Notes under the pieces: model-generated | The model's input: only the letters and a program-made list of their open reading frames with translations | Databases searched by the model: none | What the model was told of the DNA's origin: nothing | Assembly (NCBI GenBank): GCA_039804025.1 | Contig: JBDRZP010000010.1 | Coordinates: forward strand, 1 to 64,000 | Length of the DNA stretch: 64,000 nt | DNA from: a candidate division WOR-3 bacterium | GTDB taxonomy: Bacteria > Hydrothermota > Hydrothermia > Hydrothermales > JAJRUZ01 | Reading direction: 5' to 3' | In this document: piece by piece, positions 6,989 to 15,263 of the stretch | Layout: each line of letters starts with the position of its first letter | Position numbering within the stretch: the stretch's first letter is position 1 | Position numbers and translations under genes: made by a program

Positions 6989-7323
6989 AAAAATTTATTT
7001 TACTCACAGGGGTTTTAACCCTTTCAATATATATAAATCTATACGGGTTTCAACATGAAACCCATTCAGAAGGTAAAAAGGAAATGCAAAAAACCTGCTG
7101 CCCTTCCAAAGAGAGTAAATGCTCTCCAAAAACTTCTGAAATAAAAGCTAAGGAAGGAGAAATAAAGACTTTATATATTTGCCCCATGCACAAAGAAGTT
7201 ATTATGGAAAAAGAAGGAAAATGTCCGATCTGCGGAATGAAACTTGAACCCAAGAAAATGATTTATAAAAATGGCAAATGGGAAATTTACGAAGGAGAAA
7301 AAAACACCAAAAATAGAGGATAA
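6985..7323 (+). CDS. Small secreted heavy-metal-binding protein (CPMH...CPICGM)
   Basis: A 112-residue protein with a signal peptide (1 to about 21), a Cys/His-rich middle (TCCPSKESKCSP) and a heavy-metal-binding domain with ICPMH and CPICGMKLEPK. The last 55 residues are a near copy of the N-terminal part of the next gene product. It lies between the TolC and CusB genes, overlapping the former by 4 bases and 3 bases from the latter. Probably a periplasmic metal chaperone, comparable in position to CusF but not homologous to it. Metal identity (Cu, Ag or others) is not shown by the sequence. Confidence 0.8.
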   Translation: MKKFILLTGVLTLSIYINLYGFQHETHSEGKKEMQKTCCPSKESKCSPKTSEIKAKEGEIKTLYICPMHKEVIMEKEGKCPICGMKLEPKKMIYKNGKWEIYEGEKNTKNRG

Positions 7324-7326
7324 AAA

Positions 7327-8610
7327 ATGAAAAAAATTTTTCTATTTTTAAGTTTATTTTCAATATTCCTTTACATATCATCCTGCAGGTCTCAGCAAAA
7401 AACTCCAAAGGAAGGTGAAATAAGAACCCTTTACCAGTGTCCTATGCACCCTCAAATTATTCAGGAAAAGAAAGGAGATTGCCCAATATGCGGAATGACA
7501 CTTGTCGAAAGAAAAATGATTTATAAGAATAGTAGATGGGAACCCTATGAGGAAGGGATGGAACATAAAGGACATGAAGAACCCGAAGGAAGCAAAATTG
7601 AGGAGAAAGGAGTTGAAACAGAAACATCCTTAGGACTTGCAGAGGTAAAAATTCCACCTGAAAAACAACTTTTAATTGGTGTTAAAAAGGATACCGTAAA
7701 AATTAAAAATTTAGAAAAACTCATTAAAACTTACGGTAAGGTCGACTACAAGGAAAGTAACATATATGAAATCAACCTTAAATTTGGTGGATGGATTGAA
7801 AAACTTTATGCAGGTTATGAAGGTATGTATGTTAAAAGAAATGATAAACTTTTTGAGATTTACTCGCCTGATATTTATCAGAGCATAAAGGAATTAAAAC
7901 TTGCCTATGAGAAAAAGGATACCTTACTTTTAAAAAATGTTAAACAGAAATTTAACATCTGGGGAATAAGAGATTTTCAGATTGAAGAAATATTAAAAGA
8001 TAAAGAAGATAGAAGAACCATTACATTTTATTCTCCCTATGAAGGTTTCATTATAAAAAAAGAAATCTTTGAGGGAATGGAAGTAAGACCCGGAATGACT
8101 ATATACAGAATCGCAGATTTAAGAGAAGTATGGGTTTACGGTGAAATTTATGAATATGAAGTAAATCTCATAAAAAAAGGGAATGAAGCCTTTATAACTC
8201 TTTCCTATTTTCCAGAAAAGATTTTTAAAGGAAAGGTAAATTATATTTATCCTTATCTCAATCCTGAAACAAGAACAACGAAAGTTAGGGTAGAAATTCC
8301 AAATCAAGATTTTAGTTTAAAACCCAATATGTATGTTAATATTGAAATAAAAGTAAATTACGGGAAAAAACTTGTCATTCCAAAAAGTGCTGTTTTATAT
8401 ACAGGAGAAAGAAATATTGTCTTTGTGGATAAAGGTGGAGGCACGTTTGAACCAAGAGAAGTTAAATTAGGAATATCTGATGAGGATTTTTATGAGGTTA
8501 TAGATGGTGTTAAAGAAGGTGAAGTTGTTGTTACATCTGCTAATTTTTTGATCGATTCTGAATCCAGTTTAAAAGCTGCCCTTTTACAGATGGGCTTAAG
8601 CGGTAAATAA
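7327..8610 (+). CDS. cusB: CusB-like periplasmic adaptor lipoprotein with metal-binding domain
   Basis: A 427-residue RND membrane-fusion protein. It has a lipoprotein signal (YISSC, Cys20), then a heavy-metal-binding domain (YQCPMH, CPICGMTLVER), then barrel-sandwich, helical hairpin and beta-barrel regions typical of CusB: GGWIEKLYAGYEGMYVKRND, YSPYEGFIIKKEIFEGMEV and PGMTIYRIADLREVWVYGEI. The N-terminal module duplicates the preceding small protein. Next to TolC- and CusA-like genes it links the outer-membrane channel to the inner-membrane pump, and the metal domain may load the pump. Confidence 0.9.
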   Translation: MKKIFLFLSLFSIFLYISSCRSQQKTPKEGEIRTLYQCPMHPQIIQEKKGDCPICGMTLVERKMIYKNSRWEPYEEGMEHKGHEEPEGSKIEEKGVETETSLGLAEVKIPPEKQLLIGVKKDTVKIKNLEKLIKTYGKVDYKESNIYEINLKFGGWIEKLYAGYEGMYVKRNDKLFEIYSPDIYQSIKELKLAYEKKDTLLLKNVKQKFNIWGIRDFQIEEILKDKEDRRTITFYSPYEGFIIKKEIFEGMEVRPGMTIYRIADLREVWVYGEIYEYEVNLIKKGNEAFITLSYFPEKIFKGKVNYIYPYLNPETRTTKVRVEIPNQDFSLKPNMYVNIEIKVNYGKKLVIPKSAVLYTGERNIVFVDKGGGTFEPREVKLGISDEDFYEVIDGVKEGEVVVTSANFLIDSESSLKAALLQMGLSGK

Positions 8611-8629
8611 ATCCATAAAAGGCACTGAA

Positions 8630-11600
8630 ATGATAGAAAAAATTATTGAATACTCGGCAAAAAAAAGATTCTTTGTATTCCTTGGTGTAGTTTTTTCAAT
8701 TTTATGGGGAATATGGGCAATAAGAAATATTCCACTTGACGCTTTACCTGACCTCTCAGATACCCAGGTCATAGTTTTTGTAAGATGGGATAGACCACCC
8801 CAGATAGTCGAGGATCAGGTAACTTATCCAGTTGTGACAGCCCTTCTCGGTGCTCCAAAGGTCAAGGATATAAGAGCTTTTTCTGATTATGGTTTTTCCT
8901 TCATTTATGTTATTTTTGAAGACGGAACGGATATTTACTGGGCTCGCTCAAGAGTTCTTGAATACCTTTCCAAAATAATTCCAAGTTTGCCTTCTGATGT
9001 TAAAGTGGAGATAGGTCCTGATGCAACAGGTCTTGGATGGGTATTCGAATATGCACTTGTTGATAAAAGTGGTAAACACTCCCTTGATGAATTAAGAACA
9101 TTTCAGGATTTCCATTTAAAATATGCTTTACAATCAGTTAAAGGTGTTGCAGAAGTTGCATCTGTAGGTGGTTTTGTGAGGCAATATCAGATTATAGTTG
9201 ACCCTGTAAAAATTGCTTCACTTGGTATTTCAATTGATGAAATATCAAGAGCTGTAAAAGCTTCAAACGAGGAGATAGGGGCAAGACTTATAGAATTTTC
9301 CGGCATCGAGTATATGATTACCGTAAGGGGTTATATAAAAGACATTAAAGATATAGAAAATATTGTATTAAAGGTTAGAGAGGATGGTGTTCCTGTTAGA
9401 GTAAAGGATGTTGCAGAGGTAAAGCTTGGTCCTGACATAAGAAGGGGTGTTGTAGAGCTTGATGGAATGGGAGAAGTTGTTGGGGGAATAGTTGTGATGA
9501 GATATAAAGAAAACGCTTTAAATGTAATAAAAAGAGTGAAGGAAAAATTAAAAGAGATAAAATTGCCTGATGGTGTTGAACTTGTAATAACCTATGACAG
9601 GTCAGATTTAATTATTAAAAGTATAGAAACATTAAAAAGAAAACTTTTTGAAGAAATGCTCGTTGTAAGTCTTGTGATAATTATATTTTTATTTCATTTT
9701 TCATCTTCCTTAATTCCTGTATTAACATTACCAATTGCCGTTATTATCTCATTTATTCCCATGTATTACATGAAAATGACCAGTAACATTATGAGTCTTG
9801 GGGGGATTGCAATTGCAATAGGGGCAATGGTAGATGCAGCAATAGCAGTTGTGGAAAATGTTCATAAAAAACTTTCTATTTTAAAAGAAAGTGGAGAAGT
9901 GGCAAATTACAGAGAGGTTATGATAAATGCCATAAAAGAGGTGGGAAGACCTTCTTTTTTTACACTTCTTGTTATAGCAGTTTCTTTTACTCCTATTTTT
10001 GCCCTTGAAGCTTTTGAAGGCAGACTCTTTAAACCACTTGCCTTTACTAAAAACTTTGCCATGTTCTTTTCAGCAATTCTTGCTATTACTCTTTCACCTG
10101 CTCTTATCACTCTTTTAATAAGACTCAAAAAATTTAATTTAAAGCCCATATGGATAAATAAATTATTAAACACTCTTTTTGTGGGTGAAATAAGAACTGA
10201 AGAAAAACACCCAATTTCAAGATTTTTATTCAAAATATATGAACCAGTTTTAAATTTTATTTTAAAAAGACCAAAAATTATTATCTTATCTTCTATTTTA
10301 ATATTTTTAATAACAATTCCCTTTTTTTTATCCCTCGGTAGTGAATTTATGCCTCCTTTAAATGAGGGTTCTATATTATATATGCCCACAACTCCCCCGG
10401 GTATTTCTATAACAGAGGCTGCAAAACTTTTACAGATTCAGGATAAAATATTAAAAACATTTCCTGAAGTTGAAAGGGTTTTTGGTAAAGCAGGAAGAGC
10501 ATTAACTTCCACTGATCCTGCTCCCCTTTCTATGATGGAAACAACTGTTTTATTGAAACCGCAAGATAAATGGAGAGAGAAAAAAAGATGGTATTCAAAT
10601 ATTTTACCTGAATTTTTAAAACCACCTTTCAGAATTATATGGCCTGATAGAATTTCCTGGGAAGAACTTATTGATGAGATGGATAAAGCTTTAAGAATTC
10701 CAGGACAGGTTAATGCCTGGACTATGCCAATAAAAGGAAGAATAGATATGCTTACAACCGGTGTAAGAACACCTGTGGGCATAAAGATTTACGGTGATGA
10801 TTTAAAAAAGATAGAGGAAATTGGTAAAGAGATCGAAAAAATCTTAATAAATTTAAAAGGAACAAGAAGCATTTTTGCTGAAAGGGTTTCAGGTGGATAC
10901 TTTCTGGATATAATTTTAAAAAGAGAAGAAATAGCAAGGTATGGTTTAAAGATTAAAGATGTTCAGATGACCCTTATGTCTGCAATTGGAGGAGAAAATA
11001 TTACACAGATAATAAAAAATAGGGAAAGGTTTCCAGTTAATGTTAGGTATCCCTTTGATCTAAGACAGGATATTGAAAAAATAAAGAAGGTTTATATTAC
11101 TACTCCACAGGGATTTCAGGTTCCCCTTACACAACTTGCAGAAATAAATATTATTCTTGGTCCAAGTATGATAAGGGATGAAAATGGAAGGTTAGCTGGT
11201 TATGTATATATAGATGTTGCTGGAAGAGATCTTGGTTCCTATGTTAATGAGGCAAAAAAAATATTAAGAGAAAAATTAGAACTTCCAGCTGGTTATACTC
11301 TCGTTTTTAGCGGTCAGTATGAGTATATGGAAAGAATAAAAAAGAGAATGACTCTTATAGTTCCACTGACACTTTTTATAATTTTTCTTCTTTTATATAT
11401 AAACACAGGTTCTTATACAAAAACCTTTATAGTTCTTCTTGCTGTTCCCTTTTCCCTTATTGGTGCTGTTTGGGCTTTATATATTTTAGGATACAACTTG
11501 AGTATAGGAGTATGGGCTGGGATAATAGCACTTTTAGGTGTTGATGCTGAAACGGGTGTTTTTATGCTCTTATACCTTGATTTAGCCTATGAAGAAGCGA

Positions 11601-11872
11601 AAAAAAGCGGAAGACTTAAAAATATTTCAGATTTAAAGGAAGCTATTCATTATGGGGCTGTTAAAAGGATAAGACCGAAGATAATGACAGTTTTTACAAC
11701 TTTTATCGGTCTTTTACCCATTATGTGGTCCCAGACTCATGAAATTGGTGCAGATGTTATGAAGAGAATTGCTGCTCCTATGGTAGGTGGAATTTTTACC
11801 TCTTTTTTAATGGAACTTATAGTATACCCTGCAATATATTTTATTTGGAGAAAAAAAGATTTACACAAATAA
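8630..11872 (+). CDS. cusA: CusA-type heavy-metal efflux RND pump
   Basis: A 1080-residue HME-RND transporter of full family length. Seen: TM1 then PLDALPDLSDTQVIV, the RND motif GAMVDAAIAVVENVHK in TM4, and the large periplasmic domain containing the CusA signature WTMPIKGRIDMLTTGVRTPV. The second half carries GVWAGIIALLGVDAETGV and RIRPKIMTVFTTFIGLLPI. The signature region matches the Cu/Ag branch (CusA) rather than the Co/Zn/Cd branch, though specificity by eye is not certain. Last gene of the operon; a hairpin follows its stop. It exports metal by proton exchange from periplasm and cytoplasm through the CusC/CusB parts. Confidence 0.94.
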   Translation: MIEKIIEYSAKKRFFVFLGVVFSILWGIWAIRNIPLDALPDLSDTQVIVFVRWDRPPQIVEDQVTYPVVTALLGAPKVKDIRAFSDYGFSFIYVIFEDGTDIYWARSRVLEYLSKIIPSLPSDVKVEIGPDATGLGWVFEYALVDKSGKHSLDELRTFQDFHLKYALQSVKGVAEVASVGGFVRQYQIIVDPVKIASLGISIDEISRAVKASNEEIGARLIEFSGIEYMITVRGYIKDIKDIENIVLKVREDGVPVRVKDVAEVKLGPDIRRGVVELDGMGEVVGGIVVMRYKENALNVIKRVKEKLKEIKLPDGVELVITYDRSDLIIKSIETLKRKLFEEMLVVSLVIIIFLFHFSSSLIPVLTLPIAVIISFIPMYYMKMTSNIMSLGGIAIAIGAMVDAAIAVVENVHKKLSILKESGEVANYREVMINAIKEVGRPSFFTLLVIAVSFTPIFALEAFEGRLFKPLAFTKNFAMFFSAILAITLSPALITLLIRLKKFNLKPIWINKLLNTLFVGEIRTEEKHPISRFLFKIYEPVLNFILKRPKIIILSSILIFLITIPFFLSLGSEFMPPLNEGSILYMPTTPPGISITEAAKLLQIQDKILKTFPEVERVFGKAGRALTSTDPAPLSMMETTVLLKPQDKWREKKRWYSNILPEFLKPPFRIIWPDRISWEELIDEMDKALRIPGQVNAWTMPIKGRIDMLTTGVRTPVGIKIYGDDLKKIEEIGKEIEKILINLKGTRSIFAERVSGGYFLDIILKREEIARYGLKIKDVQMTLMSAIGGENITQIIKNRERFPVNVRYPFDLRQDIEKIKKVYITTPQGFQVPLTQLAEINIILGPSMIRDENGRLAGYVYIDVAGRDLGSYVNEAKKILREKLELPAGYTLVFSGQYEYMERIKKRMTLIVPLTLFIIFLLLYINTGSYTKTFIVLLAVPFSLIGAVWALYILGYNLSIGVWAGIIALLGVDAETGVFMLLYLDLAYEEAKKSGRLKNISDLKEAIHYGAVKRIRPKIMTVFTTFIGLLPIMWSQTHEIGADVMKRIAAPMVGGIFTSFLMELIVYPAIYFIWRKKDLHK

Positions 11873-11898
11873 TTTATAAACTTTATTTGTCCTTTTCT
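11865..11898 (+). terminator. Possible terminator of efflux operon
   Basis: ACAAATA (11865-11871) and TATTTGT (11884-11890) form a 7-bp stem with a 12-base loop overlapping the cusA stop codon, followed by CCTTTTCT. The stem is AT-rich and the T-run weak. The rest of 11890-12075 holds nothing I can assign. Confidence 0.35.
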
Positions 11899-12075
11899 GA
11901 TATAAAGTATACAATTTTTCTCTCAAAAAAAGCAATGTGTGATGAAGATATACCACATATGAATCAATACGAAAAATATAAAAATATGGAAAGTGATTTT
12001 ATGTCAAAATTCAGAACAAGAAAATAATAACTTAAAATCTGCAAGGTTATTTTTCCCAATTTCACTATTTTGGTA

Positions 12076-12558
12076 TTAAAATTTTCTCAAAGAGTATCTA
12101 TTATCGGGGGGGACAACATTTATTTCTTTTCTAAATATAAGAAAAGGGAAATATGAGCTTCTTATCTCTAATATATATTTTCCATATTTTGGAACTTTTA
12201 TCTCAGCTTCCATTATATATTCACACATACAATCGCATCCCATATCACCTCTGTTATTAATACAATCATCTTCATATAATATAATTGTATCATTATGAGA
12301 AATCAGAGTTAATCGAAGTGTATCAGGACAGCAGTTTAACATTGCATTTTTATGAATCACCTTTAACCTCAAGCCGGAAATTCTTATGTCTACAATTGCT
12401 GTTTCTGGTGAAAAAGTGGAAAAAGAATTAATACACCCTGAATAATTGTAATCTAAAAGTTCAAGTTCATTTTTTATTACCTCTACTCCCCCTTCACAGG
12501 ACATTATGAAAAAAATTATTAAAATAAAAATTATTACACTTAAAAATGCCTTTTTCAT
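12076..12558 (-). CDS. Cys-rich lipoprotein of unknown function
   Basis: A 160-residue lipoprotein: N-terminal hydrophobic segment and lipobox IMSC (Cys about 21). The mature part has many cysteines (SGCIN, NCCPD, DDCIN, MGCDCMCEY) and looks beta-rich. No family recognised. A strong GAGGGGAGGTG Shine-Dalgarno precedes the ATG, and the gene is divergent from the thioredoxin-like gene. The Cys pairs could be disulfides or metal ligands; the metal-efflux neighbourhood makes a metal or thiol role possible but unproven. Confidence 0.65.
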   Translation of the reverse strand: MKKAFLSVIIFILIIFFIMSCEGGVEVIKNELELLDYNYSGCINSFSTFSPETAIVDIRISGLRLKVIHKNAMLNCCPDTLRLTLISHNDTIILYEDDCINNRGDMGCDCMCEYIMEAEIKVPKYGKYILEIRSSYFPFLIFRKEINVVPPDNRYSLRKF

Positions 12559-12623
12559 AATTCACCTCCCCTCTACTTTATAATAAAGTGAAAAAATTTA
12601 AATTTCAATGTTAAAATTATAAT

Positions 12624-12908
12624 ATGAATAAAAGTCATATTATTGAAATTTTTTCAGCAGATTGTCCCTTATGCAGGGATGTTATAAACATTGTGGAATT
12701 AGGAAAATGCTCTTCATGTAAAATGGAAATATATAACCTTAATAAATTAGATAAGGAAATAAAAGAAAAAATTTTAAAATACAGAATAAAAGCAGTTCCT
12801 ACAATTGTGATAGATGGTGAAATAAAAGTTGAAGGAGCTCCTGATTTTCCCTGGTTCTGTGGGGAAGAGTTTTATAAAATGCTTAAGGAAAAATTTCCAT
12901 TAAAATAA
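12624..12908 (+). CDS. Thioredoxin-fold (glutaredoxin-like) protein
   Basis: A 94-residue single thioredoxin-fold domain. Active-site motif CPLC lies at about residues 14-17 (FSADCPLC), and the cis-proline loop is KAVPTIVIDGE. A second pair CSSC follows at about 30-33. It lacks a signal peptide, so it is cytoplasmic. The OsmC-family gene starts 14 bases downstream, so both are probably co-transcribed as thiol/peroxide or metal-stress proteins. The start codon directly follows TATAAT; an alternative -10 TAAAAT six bases further upstream would give a leaderless mRNA. Confidence 0.8.
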   Translation: MNKSHIIEIFSADCPLCRDVINIVELGKCSSCKMEIYNLNKLDKEIKEKILKYRIKAVPTIVIDGEIKVEGAPDFPWFCGEEFYKMLKEKFPLK

Positions 12909-12921
12909 AGAGGATGTAAAA

Positions 12922-13437
12922 ATGAATAACATAAACCTTGATTCTTTAAATAAAACAAGGGAACAGATTTTAAGGGGAGAATTCCCAGACAAAAAATCCT
13001 TTGAAGTTCAGGGTGAATGGATTTTCAGCTTTGAAGGTCAATTTAAATCAGAAATTGAATTTCCTAATGGTAAGCTAAATTTAATAACTGACCAGCCACC
13101 ACCATCAGGAGGTAGGGGTAACGCTCCAAATCCTGTTCAATACTGTGTATTTGCCATGATATCCTGTTATGCTACAACCTTTATGACAATTGCTGCTTCT
13201 AAAGGTGTTGAAATAAAAAAATTAAAGGCAAGAGGTGCTTCAATTGTTAATATGAAATCTGTCTTTGAAATAGAAGAAGGACCTGTTGTTGAAAAAGTGT
13301 GGATTGAATTGGAAGTAGAAAGTGAAGCAGATGCTAAAATTTTACAGGAAATAAAAAATGAAGCTGACAAAAAATGTCCTGCAGCTTATGTTGTTCAGAA
13401 TAAAGTTCCCTTTGAATCTCATCTATATTCTAAATAA
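12922..13437 (+). CDS. OsmC/Ohr-family protein
   Basis: A 171-residue OsmC-like protein. YCVFAMISCYATTFMTIAASKGVEIKKL carries the conserved helix with the first active-site Cys, and KKCPAAYVVQNKVPF carries the second Cys near the C-terminus. Such proteins reduce organic hydroperoxides or act on thiol compounds. It follows the thioredoxin-like gene, which could supply reducing power. Its stop faces the asnB stop 9 bases away (convergent). Confidence 0.85.
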   Translation: MNNINLDSLNKTREQILRGEFPDKKSFEVQGEWIFSFEGQFKSEIEFPNGKLNLITDQPPPSGGRGNAPNPVQYCVFAMISCYATTFMTIAASKGVEIKKLKARGASIVNMKSVFEIEEGPVVEKVWIELEVESEADAKILQEIKNEADKKCPAAYVVQNKVPFESHLYSK

Positions 13438-13445
13438 AAAAATTT

Positions 13446-15263
13446 TTATAACAAATTATTGATTTTTAGATAATGATTTAGAATACAAATTGACCAGACC
13501 TGTGACCAGTTAACTTTCAAATTCTCAAATTCTTCCCATAATTTTACAATTTCTTTTTTATCAAAAAAACTTTCTATGTCAAAAATTCCACCCTTTACAA
13601 AATCCAAAAGGTTTTCCCTTATCCATTTATCCATAGGAAAGGAAAAAGGTCTTTTAGGTTTTTTTACAATTTTTTCCGGTAAATAATTTTTCATAAGCTC
13701 TTTAAGAATCCTTTTTTTAAATTTATACATATCAGAAATTTTAAAAGAAAAATCAACAAGAACATTATCTAATAAGGGAACTCTTACTTCTAAACTGTGA
13801 CACATACTGAAAATATCAGTATCTCTTAAAGGTTGATTATGCATGTAAATTCTCAATTCAAGAACTGAGATTTTATTTTTCAAACTCCATTTGTTTTTTG
13901 TTTCTTCATTTAAAATAAAGGATACATATTTCACAGGGTCAAAATTCAATTCTTTATATTTAATAATTTTTTTCAATTTATAAATTGGGAAAATTGTTCT
14001 TGTTGTTAAAAAAGCACCTTTTAAGTCCGGGTTTGCTATAAAATAGGAAAATTTTTCCTTTTTATCGGGCTTTAAAAATTTTGATAAAAAATTAAAAGGT
14101 AAATTGAATTTTTTCAGTTTTAAAGCTACTGGAATATAAAAAAAAGATGAATATCCTCCAAAAATTTCGTCTCCGCCGAGCCCGGATAAACATACCTTCA
14201 TTCCATTTTCCCTTGCTAATTTTGAAATAAAATATGTATTTAAACCATCAATTGTAGGAGAGTCCATAAAGGTTAAAAATTTTTCTATTTCTTTTCTTAC
14301 TTCATAAGAACTTATTTCATATTCGTAATGCTCTGTTTCAAATATTTTTGAGAGAAATTTTGCATCTTTGCTTTCATCAAATTCTTTTTCTTTAAAAGAT
14401 AGGGAAAAAGTTTTAAAATTGCCGTAATTATTTTTCCTTATAAAATAAAGGACTGTTGATGAATCTAAACCCCCTGAAAGAAAAAGACCTATAGGTATAT
14501 CAGCAATTAAGTGAAGCTTTACACTCTCATCTAAAATATCATATAGATTTTCTTTTAATTTCTTGTAATCCTTTATAGATTTTTCAGGTTTAATTATAAG
14601 GTATTTCTCTTTTTTTATTTCCTTATCCTTTAACACAATATAAGAACCTGGCTCAAGAAATTTTATATTTTTCAAAATTGTATAGGGATAAGGTATAAAG
14701 CCAAAAATTAAGTAACTTTCAATACCTTGAAAATCAATGTTTTTTTCAATAATATTTGAATTTATTATCCCTTTTATTTCAGAAGAAAAAATAAAAAAGT
14801 TATCATCTTTATAATAATAAAGGGGCTTTATTCCCATTCTATCTCTTGCTAAAAATAATTTTTTTTCTCTTTCATCCCATATTGCAAAAGCAAACATTCC
14901 TCTTAATTTATATAATAAGCCCTCTTTTTCCTCCTCATAAAGATGTAATATTACTTCTGTATCAGAATTTGATATGAATTTATGTCCCTTTTTTAAAAGT
15001 TCATTTCTTAACTCTTTATAATTGTATATTTCACCATTAAAGGTTATCCACAAGGACTTATCTTCATTATGCATTGGTTGACGGGCATTAACTGAAAGAT
15101 CAATTATAGAAAGTCTCCTATTACCAAGAAATACATTTTTATCCTTTGAAATGTATATCCCTTTATCATCAGGACCCCTGTGGTAAAGGGCTTCTGTAAT
15201 CTTATAGATTACATCCTCCTCTATTTTTTTATTAAAAGATATTATACCAGTTATTCCACACAT
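13446..15263 (-). CDS. asnB: Asparagine synthase (glutamine-hydrolysing)
   Basis: A 605-residue class-II amidotransferase. Cys2 follows Met1 (MCGITGIIS) as the glutaminase nucleophile; FNGEIYNYKELR and SDTEVILH are glutamine-site motifs. The synthetase half has the ATP P-loop SGGLDSS and DSPTIDGLNT. Length fits AsnB. Its ATG overlaps the stop of the upstream SpoIID-like gene (TAATG), so it is the second gene of that operon. It makes asparagine from aspartate, or could modify an envelope sugar or peptide; sequence alone supports the family. Confidence 0.9.
   Translation of the reverse strand: MCGITGIISFNKKIEEDVIYKITEALYHRGPDDKGIYISKDKNVFLGNRRLSIIDLSVNARQPMHNEDKSLWITFNGEIYNYKELRNELLKKGHKFISNSDTEVILHLYEEEKEGLLYKLRGMFAFAIWDEREKKLFLARDRMGIKPLYYYKDDNFFIFSSEIKGIINSNIIEKNIDFQGIESYLIFGFIPYPYTILKNIKFLEPGSYIVLKDKEIKKEKYLIIKPEKSIKDYKKLKENLYDILDESVKLHLIADIPIGLFLSGGLDSSTVLYFIRKNNYGNFKTFSLSFKEKEFDESKDAKFLSKIFETEHYEYEISSYEVRKEIEKFLTFMDSPTIDGLNTYFISKLARENGMKVCLSGLGGDEIFGGYSSFFYIPVALKLKKFNLPFNFLSKFLKPDKKEKFSYFIANPDLKGAFLTTRTIFPIYKLKKIIKYKELNFDPVKYVSFILNEETKNKWSLKNKISVLELRIYMHNQPLRDTDIFSMCHSLEVRVPLLDNVLVDFSFKISDMYKFKKRILKELMKNYLPEKIVKKPKRPFSFPMDKWIRENLLDFVKGGIFDIESFFDKKEIVKLWEEFENLKVNWSQVWSICILNHYLKINNLL

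Noticed and set aside
9907-10389. A 160-codon minus-strand frame opposite cusA
   Set aside because: It lies wholly opposite the well-supported RND pump, has no initiation signals and low-complexity composition.
11845-12027. A 60-codon plus-strand frame beginning inside the end of cusA
   Set aside because: It starts out of frame inside cusA, has no Shine-Dalgarno, no recognisable content, and a hairpin lies across its beginning. A 30-codon version from 11936 also lacks support.
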